Positions 19,001 through 26,709 of a DNA stretch of 61,596 bases are shown in pieces. The notes under the pieces were generated by a model. It saw only the letters and a list, made by a program, of their open reading frames with translations, was not told where the DNA came from and did no database searches. Position 1 is the first letter of the stretch. Each line of letters opens with the position of its first letter. The stretch spans positions 1 through 61,596 of the forward strand of contig CAJULG010000013.1 in NCBI GenBank assembly GCA_910587045.1, in the 5' to 3' direction. The stretch comes from an uncultured Lachnospiraceae bacterium. Lineage in GTDB: Bacteria; Bacillota; Clostridia; Lachnospirales; Lachnospiraceae. The position numbers were made by a program, and so were the translations under genes.

Positions 19001-19113
19001 ATGCAATCTGTCAGGAACATAATTTGCAATTAATTCGGGTGGAGAATTCCTATGCAAGGCGGTATAATCACATTAAAGGGATTTTGATCGATTACTTTTC
19101 AAGACGACATTAA
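16081..19113 (+). CDS. Superfamily 1 (DNA2/UPF1-like) helicase with DUF2726-like C-terminal domain
   Basis: A 1010-residue AAA_11/AAA_12-type helicase. Residues 1-80 form a small beta-rich region of uncertain identity. Walker A GPPGTGKT is at about 351, a charged coiled insertion runs through 430-540, Walker B is DEASQCN at about 609, followed by GDPQQLSP (about 634), then the second RecA domain with TVHAFQGDEKDV and NVATSRARDQL. From about 885 a DUF2726-like, restriction-endonuclease-fold tail contains VLAIELDGKEHF, suggesting a nuclease. GGGAGAAGTG supports the ATG at 16081 over a GTG at 16066. Together with the next gene it resembles COG1112-type defence helicases. Composition is AT-rich, unlike the genes to its left. 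Confidence 0.88.
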   Translation: MNSIYRDIFRAIHEGKWLSIEYKNKEENITNYWIGIRDLNISKGILAVDGLHLTKYTIAKLDIIYIDSILSSKVIEGSYCALNQELIRDIYLNPHKYKKIFDNVANLKILTYLEMCNRMDTVPYYSDFELVRHIDRDSFNGEAYELSQEQFQFIVKSFQYHNKKKAQVNGGVKLQELAMNILSIHTQRGLYVLAYRKLELDVKRKVMRPAEDITVCMEYTMNGEKEHIRKFLDAEEYELLKDFEKNQEIIKDCITRNNNQIMGVDDMPYVIGLGFDVVLDLHKEYEAIINMYNSGRVTVPIKAFFGDLLERPIRTKAYPIALINRKINLDQLLAINNAMKYPVAYIQGPPGTGKTNTIVNTIMTAFFNEKTVLFVSYNNHPIDGVYEKLSEIEYKGRRIPFPILRLGNREKLGESLKYILKLYYQVKKIQVFEETLERNKGDRIARAKQLSDLLKRYERVLDLKERQETIKCLLEDEEKRKLSAQMLPFQIDLHERQMREIDTQIREAGIISNEDALALLDDDIEELKKYLFYTSARYIKKLDAPKNKDLLEIIMESDEEKRIVAFTKYLSVAANIKKLQKIFPIIVTTCISAHKLGGAEPIFDMTIMDEASQCNMAVSLVPIIRGEQLMLVGDPQQLSPVILLDDLINQKLRRKYSIQDEYDYRKNSIYKTYLACDAVSDETLLHYHYRCNKKIIQFNNQKYYNNKLQIKTESKESQPLVYVDVQSNPTNIKNTAPAEIREIVKYALENKNKTIGVITPFVNQKNMIEKALEQEKIRNVDCGTVHAFQGDEKDVILFSTAITDNTFIGTYNWLKNNKELINVATSRARDQLIILSDTKSIKKLHKDGEDDLFELIQYVKTNGRSAVTQKRATSRALGVKPFSSATEEAFLQNLNHALENIWLSQSRFVVQKEVGISHVFQNNDSYNDLFYSGRFDFVVYEKMGGQEIPVLAIELDGKEHFEDEIVQQRDKKKNAICQEHNLQLIRVENSYARRYNHIKGILIDYFSRRH

Positions 19114-19137
19114 TATATGTACTTTTGGAGGAAATAA

Positions 19138-22056
19138 ATGGACAAGAATACAATGGAAGAATTGAAAAAGGGGATGGAGACAGCATTTATAGATCAAAAT
19201 GTGTCATCCAATCTTGCATATAAACCAGAATTCATATTTAATAATTTTGAAGAAGGAAGAAAGGTGTTATCCTCGTTAGAAGAGGAGTTATTATCGTGTG
19301 AAGAATTCTCGATTAGTGTTGCATTTATCACAATGGGTGGTATCCAACCGCTATTACATACCTTAAAGGAATTAGAAAGAAGGGAGATTCCCGGACGCAT
19401 TTTAACAACGGATTATTTGGTATTTAGTGATCCAAAAGCATTGAAGAGATTACATGAATTTAAAAATATTAGGCTAAGAATGTATGATACAAGCACTGGT
19501 AAAATAGGTTTCCATACAAAGGGATATATTTTCAAACAGAGTGAACTATATCATATTATTGTTGGCAGTTCCAATCTGACACAAAGTGCATTGACGAAGA
19601 ACAGGGAATGGAATTCGAAAATAGTTTCATTCGAACAAGGGGAATATACCAATCGCATTTTAGATGAGTTTGATCAACTTTGGAATTCACAAAATTCTTT
19701 GGAATATGATGATTTTATTGAGGAATATTCTGTACGCTATGAATTAGTAAAGAAGCAGAAGCAAATAGCTAGACAAGCCAAGAATCCGTTAATTGAACAG
19801 TATCGGTTACAGCCTAATAGAATGCAAATAGCATTTGTTGATAATTTAATTCAGATAAAAGCAAAAGGTGCTAGGAAAGCCCTATTGATTTCGGCAACAG
19901 GTACGGGTAAAACCTATGCATCTGCATTTGCTTTAAGAGAGTTAAATCCGAAAAGAGCATTGTTTATTGTACATAGAGAGCAGATTGCAAGACAGGCAAT
20001 TAAGAGCTATAGCAATGTATTTGGCGGGACAAAGTCCTTTGGATTATTGTCTGGGAATTCAAAAGATTTTGATGCGGATTTTTTATTTGCTACTATGCAG
20101 ATGTTGTCTAAGCAGGATATCCTAGAGCAATTTCAAAGGAATGCGTTTGATATCATTATAATTGACGAGGTACACAGAGCAGGGGCAGAAAGCTATAATC
20201 GGATTCTCAAGTATTTTGAACCAGATTTTTGGTTGGGAATGACAGCGAGTCCAGAGCGAACCGATGGATTTGATATTTACAATCTGTTTGATTACAACAT
20301 TGCTTATGAAATTCGATTACAGCAGGCACTAGAAGAGGATTTGTTATGTCCGTTTCACTATTTTGGTATAACGGATTTAGAAATTAATGGCGAAGTATTT
20401 GATGATGCATCGGGTATTCGCAATTTTGCTAATTTAGTATGTGATGCACGTGTAAATTACATATTAGAGCAAGCTGCTTTTTACGGATTTAGTGGTAATC
20501 GTGTAAAGGGGTTAATATTCTGTAGCCGCAAAGAGGAGGCAATTCAGCTTTCAAATAAGTTTAATCAGCGTGGACTGCATACGGTTTTTCTTTGTGGAGA
20601 CGACTCACAGGAAAAGAGAGAACAATGCATAGAGCGTCTGGTGCGGGATGAGCAAGAGGACTATTTGGATTATATTTTTACAGTTGATATTTTCAATGAA
20701 GGTGTGGATATACCAGAAATTAACCAGGTTATAATGCTACGACCAACAGAAAGTCCTATTGTGTTCGTTCAGCAACTGGGACGGGGATTAAGAAAAACAG
20801 AAGAGAAGGAGTATGTTGTAGTATTAGACTTTATTGGAAATTATATGAATAACTTTATGATTCCAATCGCGCTTTCAGGAGATAGAACTTATAATAAAGA
20901 TACAATACGTCGATATTTGCGGGAAGGGACAAAGATCATTCCAGGAAGTTCTACAATACATTTTGATGAGATTACAAAGAAAAGGATCTTTCAGTCGATT
21001 GATAAAGCAAAAACAACGAAGAAGCTGTTAGCGGAAAAATATATGAATTTGAAGCATCGACTTGGAAGAGTGCCTAATATTCTGGATTTTTATGACTATG
21101 GAGAAATTGACCCGCAACTGCTAATTGATTATGCAAAAACCTATGACAACTTTGTGAGATTGGTAGACAAGGATTATACGATTCATTTTACCGAAGAAGA
21201 GGAAGCAGTATTGGGATTTATTTCTGCTTATTTAATCAATGGTAAGCGTCCGCACGAGTTGATAATGCTAAAATTGTTGTTAAGGAATCCTCTTATTAGA
21301 CAGGAGGAATATAAAGCAGAATTAGAAGTAAGGGGTGAGAGATATCGGGAAGCAGATTATCAATCTGCATTTCATTTGTTGACTAAGGATTTTATAAATT
21401 CGCAATCCGAAAAGAAAGCATATAAGGAAGTAGAGTTTTTTTCGCAAAGAAGGCAAGAGAGACAATTCATAGAACGTGCCGACTTTTTTATGAAACGACT
21501 GAATCATCTTCCATTTGAGATGGAATTAAGTAATTTAATTGAATATGGATTGCGCAAATATGAGGATTGCTATAAACAGCATGATGAAGATAATTTGGTT
21601 CTTTACCAAAAGTATTCAAGAAAGGATGTTTGCCGAATACTGAATTGGGAAAGGGATGATAGTGCTACTATTTACGGATACCGTATAAAATATAATACTT
21701 GTCCAATTTTTGTTACCTATGAAAAAAAGGAGGATATTACCAGTAGTACGAAATACGAGGATCATTTTGTAGATAATCAGGTTTTTAGCTGGATGACAAG
21801 AAGTAAGGTAACTATGAATAGTAGCGAAGCTCAGCAGTTGATAAATTATAAAGAGAATGGACTGAAAATCTATCTTTTTATCAAGAAGAGTGATGGAGAG
21901 GGTGCTGATTTCTATTATATGGGTAAGGTTATACCTGTGGTTTGGACAGAAACCGTCATAGAAAATGATAAAGGAATAAATCTGCCAATTATGAATTTTC
22001 AAATGAAGCTGGAGCATAATGTACGAAATGATATTTTTGAGTATTTGACAAAGTAG
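19138..22056 (+). CDS. PLD-nuclease / DEAD-box helicase / DUF3427 protein
   Basis: A 972-residue nucleic-acid enzyme. Residues 20-200 form a phospholipase D-like nuclease domain with the HxK motif HTKGYIF and GSSNLTQSAL. A superfamily 2 helicase follows: Walker A SATGTGKT (about 255), DEVH box IIIDEVHRAG (about 345), motif III MTASPERTDG, and a helicase-C domain with DIFNEGVDIPEIN and FVQQLGRGLRK (Q-x-x-G-R-G-x-R). The C-terminal 250 residues fit DUF3427, including DHFVDNQVFSWMTRSK. AGGAGGAAATAA fixes the start. It lies 24 bases after the first helicase and 18 bases before the Nudix gene, so all three are probably one operon. Its partner Nudix is common beside DUF3427 proteins in my recollection. 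Confidence 0.92.
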   Translation: MDKNTMEELKKGMETAFIDQNVSSNLAYKPEFIFNNFEEGRKVLSSLEEELLSCEEFSISVAFITMGGIQPLLHTLKELERREIPGRILTTDYLVFSDPKALKRLHEFKNIRLRMYDTSTGKIGFHTKGYIFKQSELYHIIVGSSNLTQSALTKNREWNSKIVSFEQGEYTNRILDEFDQLWNSQNSLEYDDFIEEYSVRYELVKKQKQIARQAKNPLIEQYRLQPNRMQIAFVDNLIQIKAKGARKALLISATGTGKTYASAFALRELNPKRALFIVHREQIARQAIKSYSNVFGGTKSFGLLSGNSKDFDADFLFATMQMLSKQDILEQFQRNAFDIIIIDEVHRAGAESYNRILKYFEPDFWLGMTASPERTDGFDIYNLFDYNIAYEIRLQQALEEDLLCPFHYFGITDLEINGEVFDDASGIRNFANLVCDARVNYILEQAAFYGFSGNRVKGLIFCSRKEEAIQLSNKFNQRGLHTVFLCGDDSQEKREQCIERLVRDEQEDYLDYIFTVDIFNEGVDIPEINQVIMLRPTESPIVFVQQLGRGLRKTEEKEYVVVLDFIGNYMNNFMIPIALSGDRTYNKDTIRRYLREGTKIIPGSSTIHFDEITKKRIFQSIDKAKTTKKLLAEKYMNLKHRLGRVPNILDFYDYGEIDPQLLIDYAKTYDNFVRLVDKDYTIHFTEEEEAVLGFISAYLINGKRPHELIMLKLLLRNPLIRQEEYKAELEVRGERYREADYQSAFHLLTKDFINSQSEKKAYKEVEFFSQRRQERQFIERADFFMKRLNHLPFEMELSNLIEYGLRKYEDCYKQHDEDNLVLYQKYSRKDVCRILNWERDDSATIYGYRIKYNTCPIFVTYEKKEDITSSTKYEDHFVDNQVFSWMTRSKVTMNSSEAQQLINYKENGLKIYLFIKKSDGEGADFYYMGKVIPVVWTETVIENDKGINLPIMNFQMKLEHNVRNDIFEYLTK

Positions 22057-22074
22057 AAGAGAGTGTGGAAACGT

Positions 22075-22482
22075 ATGGAGAAACGGAAAGAAATAGAAGT
22101 GGTAGCAGCAATTATTCGCGATGAAAATCGTATATTTGCAACACAAAGAGGATATGGGGAATTCAAGGATGGCTGGGAATTCCCGGGAGGGAAGATAGAG
22201 GTGGGTGAAACCCCGGAGCAGGCATTGATTCGAGAAATAAAGGAAGAATTAGATGTTGAGATTATAGTAGGAGATTTATTACATACGGTAGAATATGATT
22301 ACCCTAAGTTTCATTTGAGAATGCATTGTTTCTTTTGTACTATAAAATCAGGTGATTTGGTATTAAGGGAGCATGAGGCTGCGAAATGGTTGACGAGGGA
22401 TACGTTGGATCGTGTGGAGTGGTTACCGGCGGACTTAGAGGTGGTAGAACGGATTAGAGAGCAATTATTAGAAAATGCATAG
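22075..22482 (+). CDS. Nudix (MutT-like) nucleoside triphosphate pyrophosphohydrolase
   Basis: A 135-residue Nudix hydrolase with a complete signature G-x5-E-x7-REIKEELDV (residues about 35-57), the loop preceding it being the MutT-type WEFPGGKIE. Family members hydrolyse 8-oxo-dGTP, CTP or other NTPs to the monophosphate and pyrophosphate. The frame allows a GTG at 22063; the ATG at 22075 is chosen because it places the conserved first strand (EIEVVAAIIR) close to the N-terminus. Probably cotranscribed with the DUF3427 helicase. It could clean the nucleotide pool or act on nucleotides in a defence setting. Confidence 0.9.
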   Translation: MEKRKEIEVVAAIIRDENRIFATQRGYGEFKDGWEFPGGKIEVGETPEQALIREIKEELDVEIIVGDLLHTVEYDYPKFHLRMHCFFCTIKSGDLVLREHEAAKWLTRDTLDRVEWLPADLEVVERIREQLLENA

Positions 22483-22664
22483 TAGAGTGCAGAGAATTAA
22501 AATTCCAATATTATGACTAGCTCCAGTGGATAGGTAGCTTACTTTGTTAGATGCTTTTGTTAAGACAAACTATTAGATAAGGAAATTGATATTGTTGAAA
22601 GCGCATATTACATTTCCCAGGAAGAATGTGATACTTGCTATTGGCTATAGAAGGAGAGAATGTT

Positions 22665-24443
22665 ATGGAAGAATATCGGTTTCAAGTAAACTTAGGTGGG
22701 ATGATAGAGATTCTATCGGATCATTTGTATAGTAGCCCGGATGTGTATATTCGGGAATTATTACAAAATGGTGTGGATGCCATTGTCGGAAGAGGAAAAT
22801 CAGATACAGTTTTTCAGGAAAAAAAGGCAGGCAGACTGCTTGTGACGTTAGAGGAAGGAAAGAGCTTATCATTTGATGACAATGGTGTAGGATTAACAGA
22901 AGAAGAAATTCATCAATTTCTGGCAATTATCGGAGAATCATCCAAAAAAGATCTGGAAAGTGGGAAAATCTTTGAAGATTATATTGGACGGTTTGGGATA
23001 GGGTTGCTGTCCTGCTTCATGGTGTCCGATTCCATCTGTATACGAACAAAATCTATACATAGTGATAAGGCATATCAATGGATAGGAAAACCGGACGGTA
23101 CATATACGTTAGAAGAGTATTCGGAAGATAAAACAGTTGGAACAGAGATTTTTCTTGAAGCAAAGCCTGGCTGTGAATCCTATTTTGAACGAGAGAGGGT
23201 AGAGTCCTTAATCCTGCACTATGGATTGATATTGCCATATCCGATTTTATTAGATGACGGAATTAATAAGAAACGGTTGAATCCGGCAAAGCTTCCTTGG
23301 GATAAAGAGCATCCGGATAAAGAAGAAATGCTTTTGTTTGGAAGACTTATGTTTCAGATTCCATTTATGGATTGTGTACCATTGTATTCAGAAGAAGGCG
23401 GTGTAGAAGGTGTTGCATATTTTCTTCCTTACACTGTACAGCCATCTGCAAAGCAGAAGCATTTAATTTATTTGAAAAACATGTTATTAACGGAAAAAGG
23501 GGAAAATATCCTGCCGGATTGGGCTGTCTTTACAAAATGCATTATTAATGCTAAAAGACTTCGGCCGACAGCTTCTCGGGAAGGATTTTATGAGGATGAA
23601 ACCTTAGAGGCGGCAAGACAGGCAATTGGTAATTGTATTGCAGAATATCTTAAGCATATGGCAAAGGCGGATAAGCGAGCATTTCACCAGTTTTTAGAAA
23701 TACACGATCTGGTGGTTCGGAGTATAGCAATCGAAGACGATGAACTATTTGAATTGTTTATGGATGAATTAGACTTTGAGACGACAAAAGGAAAACTGAC
23801 AGGCCTAGACTTGAGAATGCTAAAGGAACCATTGTTGTACTGCGGTTTAAATGAGTATCGGCAGTTATCCCAGATCTTTGTCGCCCAGGGACGACTGCTA
23901 ATTAATGCGGGATATGTATACACATTAGAATTGTTGCGCAAAATGGAAACCTTTTGTGATGTGACGGTTACGCCGGTCAATATAGAAGAAGTAGATGACT
24001 TATTAAAGGATGTCAGTATAAAGGAAGCAGAGGATAGTGTAGATTTTCTTAAGATCGCAGAACGTGTGCTTGCGCCATATCAATGTGAAGTAGAAATGAA
24101 GCAGTTTATTCCGGCGAATCTTCCGGCATTCTATTATTTGGATAAGGATGCACAATTATATCAGGAATTAAGGAAGGTGCAGGAGGAAGCCGATGATTTA
24201 TTTGGTGATATGCTGGGAAGCTTTGCTTCTGAATTAGAAGATAAGAAGCATTCCATTTTGTATTTTAACATGCGGAATCCTATTGTGAAAAAGATGATAG
24301 TTTCTAAGGATAATGATTTCCTGGAGGAAATTATTCTAATCTTATATGTGCAGACATTATTGATTGGAGGATTTACACTTCGTAACAATGAACTTGGAAT
24401 CATGAATGATAAATTGTTAACCATATTGGAGCGTGGGTTATGA
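22665..24443 (+). CDS. Hsp90 (HtpG)-family ATPase
   Basis: A 592-residue GHKL-type chaperone ATPase. All nucleotide-site motifs are present: YIRELLQNGVDAI (Glu31, Asn35, Asp38), DDNGVGLT (about 71-78), GRFGIGLLSCFMVSD (about 108-122) and GTEI. In the middle domain the catalytic arginine motif appears as TASREGF (Arg about 305). The C-terminal dimerisation region is there but shows little resemblance to HtpG, and the whole is divergent, so this is probably an accessory paralog rather than the housekeeping HtpG. AAGGAGAGAATG precedes the ATG at 22665. Its stop overlaps the next gene's start as ATGA, showing tight coupling with the helical-repeat protein. Confidence 0.85.
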   Translation: MEEYRFQVNLGGMIEILSDHLYSSPDVYIRELLQNGVDAIVGRGKSDTVFQEKKAGRLLVTLEEGKSLSFDDNGVGLTEEEIHQFLAIIGESSKKDLESGKIFEDYIGRFGIGLLSCFMVSDSICIRTKSIHSDKAYQWIGKPDGTYTLEEYSEDKTVGTEIFLEAKPGCESYFERERVESLILHYGLILPYPILLDDGINKKRLNPAKLPWDKEHPDKEEMLLFGRLMFQIPFMDCVPLYSEEGGVEGVAYFLPYTVQPSAKQKHLIYLKNMLLTEKGENILPDWAVFTKCIINAKRLRPTASREGFYEDETLEAARQAIGNCIAEYLKHMAKADKRAFHQFLEIHDLVVRSIAIEDDELFELFMDELDFETTKGKLTGLDLRMLKEPLLYCGLNEYRQLSQIFVAQGRLLINAGYVYTLELLRKMETFCDVTVTPVNIEEVDDLLKDVSIKEAEDSVDFLKIAERVLAPYQCEVEMKQFIPANLPAFYYLDKDAQLYQELRKVQEEADDLFGDMLGSFASELEDKKHSILYFNMRNPIVKKMIVSKDNDFLEEIILILYVQTLLIGGFTLRNNELGIMNDKLLTILERGL

Positions 24444-25525
24444 ATAAGATAGAAGAAATAGCAAGACAGTTGGATTATGCGAAGCATGGCGAAGAACGCC
24501 TAAGACTATTAAAAATGGCATATGAGGAAGCAGACGCAATGCACGATTATGACAATCAGATGTACTATCGCATGGAATTTATGAGGGAAAGTGATTTCTA
24601 CTTTGATGCAATGGAGATGTATGTTGTTTTTCCAAAGCTATTGCAATTACATGACAGCTATTTGGAAGAGCATGGTTACAATCCATATACTTTCGATGTA
24701 ATGTGGAGATATAAGTGGATATTGGTAAATGCTGAAGATTTTTATCAAATTTCTCTGAAACAAATGGATCATCTTTTAGAGGATTTTAGACGACGATGCT
24801 TAGAATATGGATATTCTTTACGGACTTATTATAGGTATGTATATGCTTTTTTTCAATACATTGATTGGGGGAAAGCTGAGGAGGCATATCAGAAATACTT
24901 AATGTATGATAGAGATGAATTATCGGACTGTAAGGCGTGTGAGTTAAATCTTGAAGTAGAGTACCTGCTTGCTACCGATCGAGAGGAGCAGGCAATAAAA
25001 CGGGCAACAGTTTTAATGAGCCGTCAATTACAGTGCGGAGAAGTGCCAGAGGCAACCTGTGGACATTTTTTGAGATTTTACAATTTAAAGCTATGTACAG
25101 GAGAAGCAGTTGATTTGGAAACGACCAACAGATACTGTGATTTGTTGCGGAATGGAATAACAAAAAAGGGAATTTGTGCAGCATATTTAGGAGATGTACT
25201 GTTGTTTTATAGTCTTACCAATTCTGCTAAAGCATTGAATTGGTTCAAAAAGTACTGGGAGGTATTTGAAACCAGTAGAAATCCTGTCGCTAAGTATCAT
25301 TTTGCTTTGGGAATGTTAAAGTTCTTAGAACATTTAAATGATCAAAAGACATACAAAATGAAATTAAGTTCTGAATTTCCATTGTATCAGGAAAGCGGAG
25401 AGTATCAGGTTCAGGAATTATATCAATATTATAACTCCTATGCAGTTGATTTTGCAAGTAAGCTAGATCAGCGGAATCAATCTTCTTATTATATGGACAT
25501 ATATAATAAGGTTGTTGGGAAATAA
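24440..25525 (+). CDS. All-helical TPR-like protein coupled to the Hsp90 ATPase
   Basis: A 361-residue soluble protein that I do not recognise as a named family. It is almost entirely predicted helix, rich in Tyr, Leu, Glu and Asp, with helix pairs about 34-40 residues apart (for example AEEAYQKYLMY near 150 and AKALNWFKKYWEVF near 275) as in tetratricopeptide repeats. No signal peptide, membrane segment or catalytic motif is seen. It overlaps the Hsp90 gene by four bases. In eukaryotes TPR proteins are the main Hsp90 co-chaperones, so a client-adaptor or sensor role is a reasonable inference. AT-rich like the rest of the island. The stop abuts a truncated toxin gene. Confidence 0.75.
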   Translation: MNKIEEIARQLDYAKHGEERLRLLKMAYEEADAMHDYDNQMYYRMEFMRESDFYFDAMEMYVVFPKLLQLHDSYLEEHGYNPYTFDVMWRYKWILVNAEDFYQISLKQMDHLLEDFRRRCLEYGYSLRTYYRYVYAFFQYIDWGKAEEAYQKYLMYDRDELSDCKACELNLEVEYLLATDREEQAIKRATVLMSRQLQCGEVPEATCGHFLRFYNLKLCTGEAVDLETTNRYCDLLRNGITKKGICAAYLGDVLLFYSLTNSAKALNWFKKYWEVFETSRNPVAKYHFALGMLKFLEHLNDQKTYKMKLSSEFPLYQESGEYQVQELYQYYNSYAVDFASKLDQRNQSSYYMDIYNKVVGK

Positions 25526-25792
25526 GCTGCCTTAAACAGCAGATACAACCAGATAATTGCATTCTCAAATTTCTCAGAGTTAATGAATTCTCATATTGGA
25601 AAGATAGAGACATTAGAAGGGAAAGGCGATAGAACGTATTCATTGCATCTAAATGCTAATTATAGATTAATAATAGCACCTGACACAAAAGATTTTAGTA
25701 CTGAAGGTTTAAGAAATTGTGACACATTTATTATAAAAGGAGTTGTGGACTATCATGGAAAAGGATCAAATAACAACTGGATTATCCCGTGA
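25526..25792 (+). pseudogene. 5'-truncated HigB/RelE-type toxin gene
   Basis: Directly after the TAA of the helical-repeat gene, in the same frame, the sequence reads as the back part of a RelE/HigB toxin: SNFSELMNSHIGKIETLEG, then TYSLHLNANYRLIIAP, matching the GDRKGxYAVxLxxNYRLIF signature of the family. The first 35-45 residues that should precede it are missing, replaced by the upstream gene. An ATG at 25583 opens a 69-residue frame that would lack the first helices, so a working toxin is unlikely. It overlaps the start of the antitoxin as in intact higBA operons. Confidence 0.7.
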
Positions 25793-26054
25793 TCTTATTA
25801 TACATCCGGGCGAAACCTTACAGGAAGCGCTTGAAGATCGAGAAATGTCACAAAAGGAACTTGCAATTAGAACGGGGGTAACAGAAAAGCATATCAGTAC
25901 GATTGTTCATGGAATAAAGCCAATTTCAGTTGCTTTTGCGAAAAAGCTGGAATATGCCTTTGGCATAGAAGCTACATTTTGGATTCAATTACAGGCTAAC
26001 TATGACAGGGAGGTGCTAGAATTCGAAGAGTTAAATCATATTATGCGAGATTAA
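25755..26054 (+). CDS. higA: HigA-type XRE antitoxin, C-terminally shortened
   Basis: A 99-residue protein with the HigA opening LIIHPGETLQEALEDREM and a complete HTH (SQKELAIRTGVTEKHISTIV, then FWIQLQANYD). Long clostridial HigA proteins continue for about 250 more residues; here the frame stops after EELNHIMRD, and the matching C-terminus occurs just downstream in another frame, so an internal deletion is likely. The ATG at 25755 is chosen over a TTG at 25743; AAAGGAG is about 12 bases away. DNA binding could survive, and the short form is close in size to ordinary HigA, so it may still be functional. Confidence 0.75.
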   Translation: MEKDQITTGLSRDLIIHPGETLQEALEDREMSQKELAIRTGVTEKHISTIVHGIKPISVAFAKKLEYAFGIEATFWIQLQANYDREVLEFEELNHIMRD

Positions 26055-26056
26055 TT

Positions 26057-26176
26057 GTTGATTTTGCAACGATGTGTGAAGTACAGCCATTTATTGTGAT
26101 AGGCCGATTAATGAAAGACGAAAAGATTGATTGGACGCTTTACAATAAAGAACGCTTAAGATATAAATGGGCATAA
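26057..26176 (+). pseudogene. C-terminal remnant of a long HigA antitoxin
   Basis: In a frame shifted from the antitoxin above, codons 26057-26176 read VDFATMCEVQPFIVIGRL followed by MKDEKIDWTLYNKERLRYKWA and a stop, the typical tail of HigA proteins fused to an ImmA-like domain (compare the family ending with VVGRLQ...LR.KY.W). No start codon or ribosome site is present. It is best explained by loss of the middle of one higA gene. Confidence 0.65.
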
Positions 26177-26243
26177 ATAATTGGAACTATATGAAACAAA
26201 TGTATATTTGCAAGCAAAATGCAAGAGAAAGAAGGAGGCCCCC

Positions 26244-26591
26244 ATGCTATTTTTACATTACCCGAAATGCACCACCTGCCAAAAGGCAAAGAACTATTTA
26301 GACACCCACCACATCACCTATGAAATTCGTGACATCAAGCAGAACAACCCCACTTATGATGAACTCAAGAAATGGCATAGCCAGAGCGGTCTTGACATCA
26401 AGAAATTTTTCAATACCAGTGGCTTATTATATAAATCCATGGAATTAAAGGACAAGCTTCCGAATATGACAGAAGATGAGAAATTGAAGCTGCTTGCTAC
26501 GGATGGAATGCTGGTCAAACGTCCACTGCTGATTACGGATGATAAAGTATTGATAGGCTTTAAGGAATCAGTATATGAGGAGGAATTATAG
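26244..26591 (+). CDS. ArsC/Spx-family thioredoxin-fold protein
   Basis: A 115-residue ArsC-fold protein. The N-terminal strand-turn FLHYPKCTTCQKAKNYLD carries a CxxC pair as in Spx, MgsR and YffB rather than the single Cys of arsenate reductase; LVKRPLLI near residue 93 is the conserved cis-Pro region, and GFKES follows. AAGAAGGAGGCCCCC gives a clear start at 26244. Spx-type proteins bind RNA polymerase under thiol stress; YffB-type members are uncharacterised reductases, and the length (Spx is about 130) leaves both open. It is preceded by the broken higA. Confidence 0.85.
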   Translation: MLFLHYPKCTTCQKAKNYLDTHHITYEIRDIKQNNPTYDELKKWHSQSGLDIKKFFNTSGLLYKSMELKDKLPNMTEDEKLKLLATDGMLVKRPLLITDDKVLIGFKESVYEEEL

Positions 26592-26709
26592 ATCGACCGG
26601 GAAATGACAATAAAGTAATAAAGGTTAAGATAATTTGCAAAAAATTATACATTCAATGTTGTAAAATACAGAAGAAACGAGTGAACTAATTATTACATAG
26701 GAGGCTGCA

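Noticed and set aside
16081..22056. Calling the helicase pair a Mokosh system
   Set aside because: The first helicase has no visible kinase domain and the PLD protein is fused to a DEAD helicase and DUF3427, so the domain layout does not match what I know of Mokosh.
22665..24443. Housekeeping htpG
   Set aside because: The nucleotide motifs match but the rest is divergent, it has a private coupled partner gene, and it sits in an AT-rich island; a housekeeping role cannot be fully excluded.
26244..26591. Arsenate reductase arsC
   Set aside because: The CxxC pair and the absence of other ars genes fit Spx/YffB-like proteins better than a dedicated arsenate reductase.
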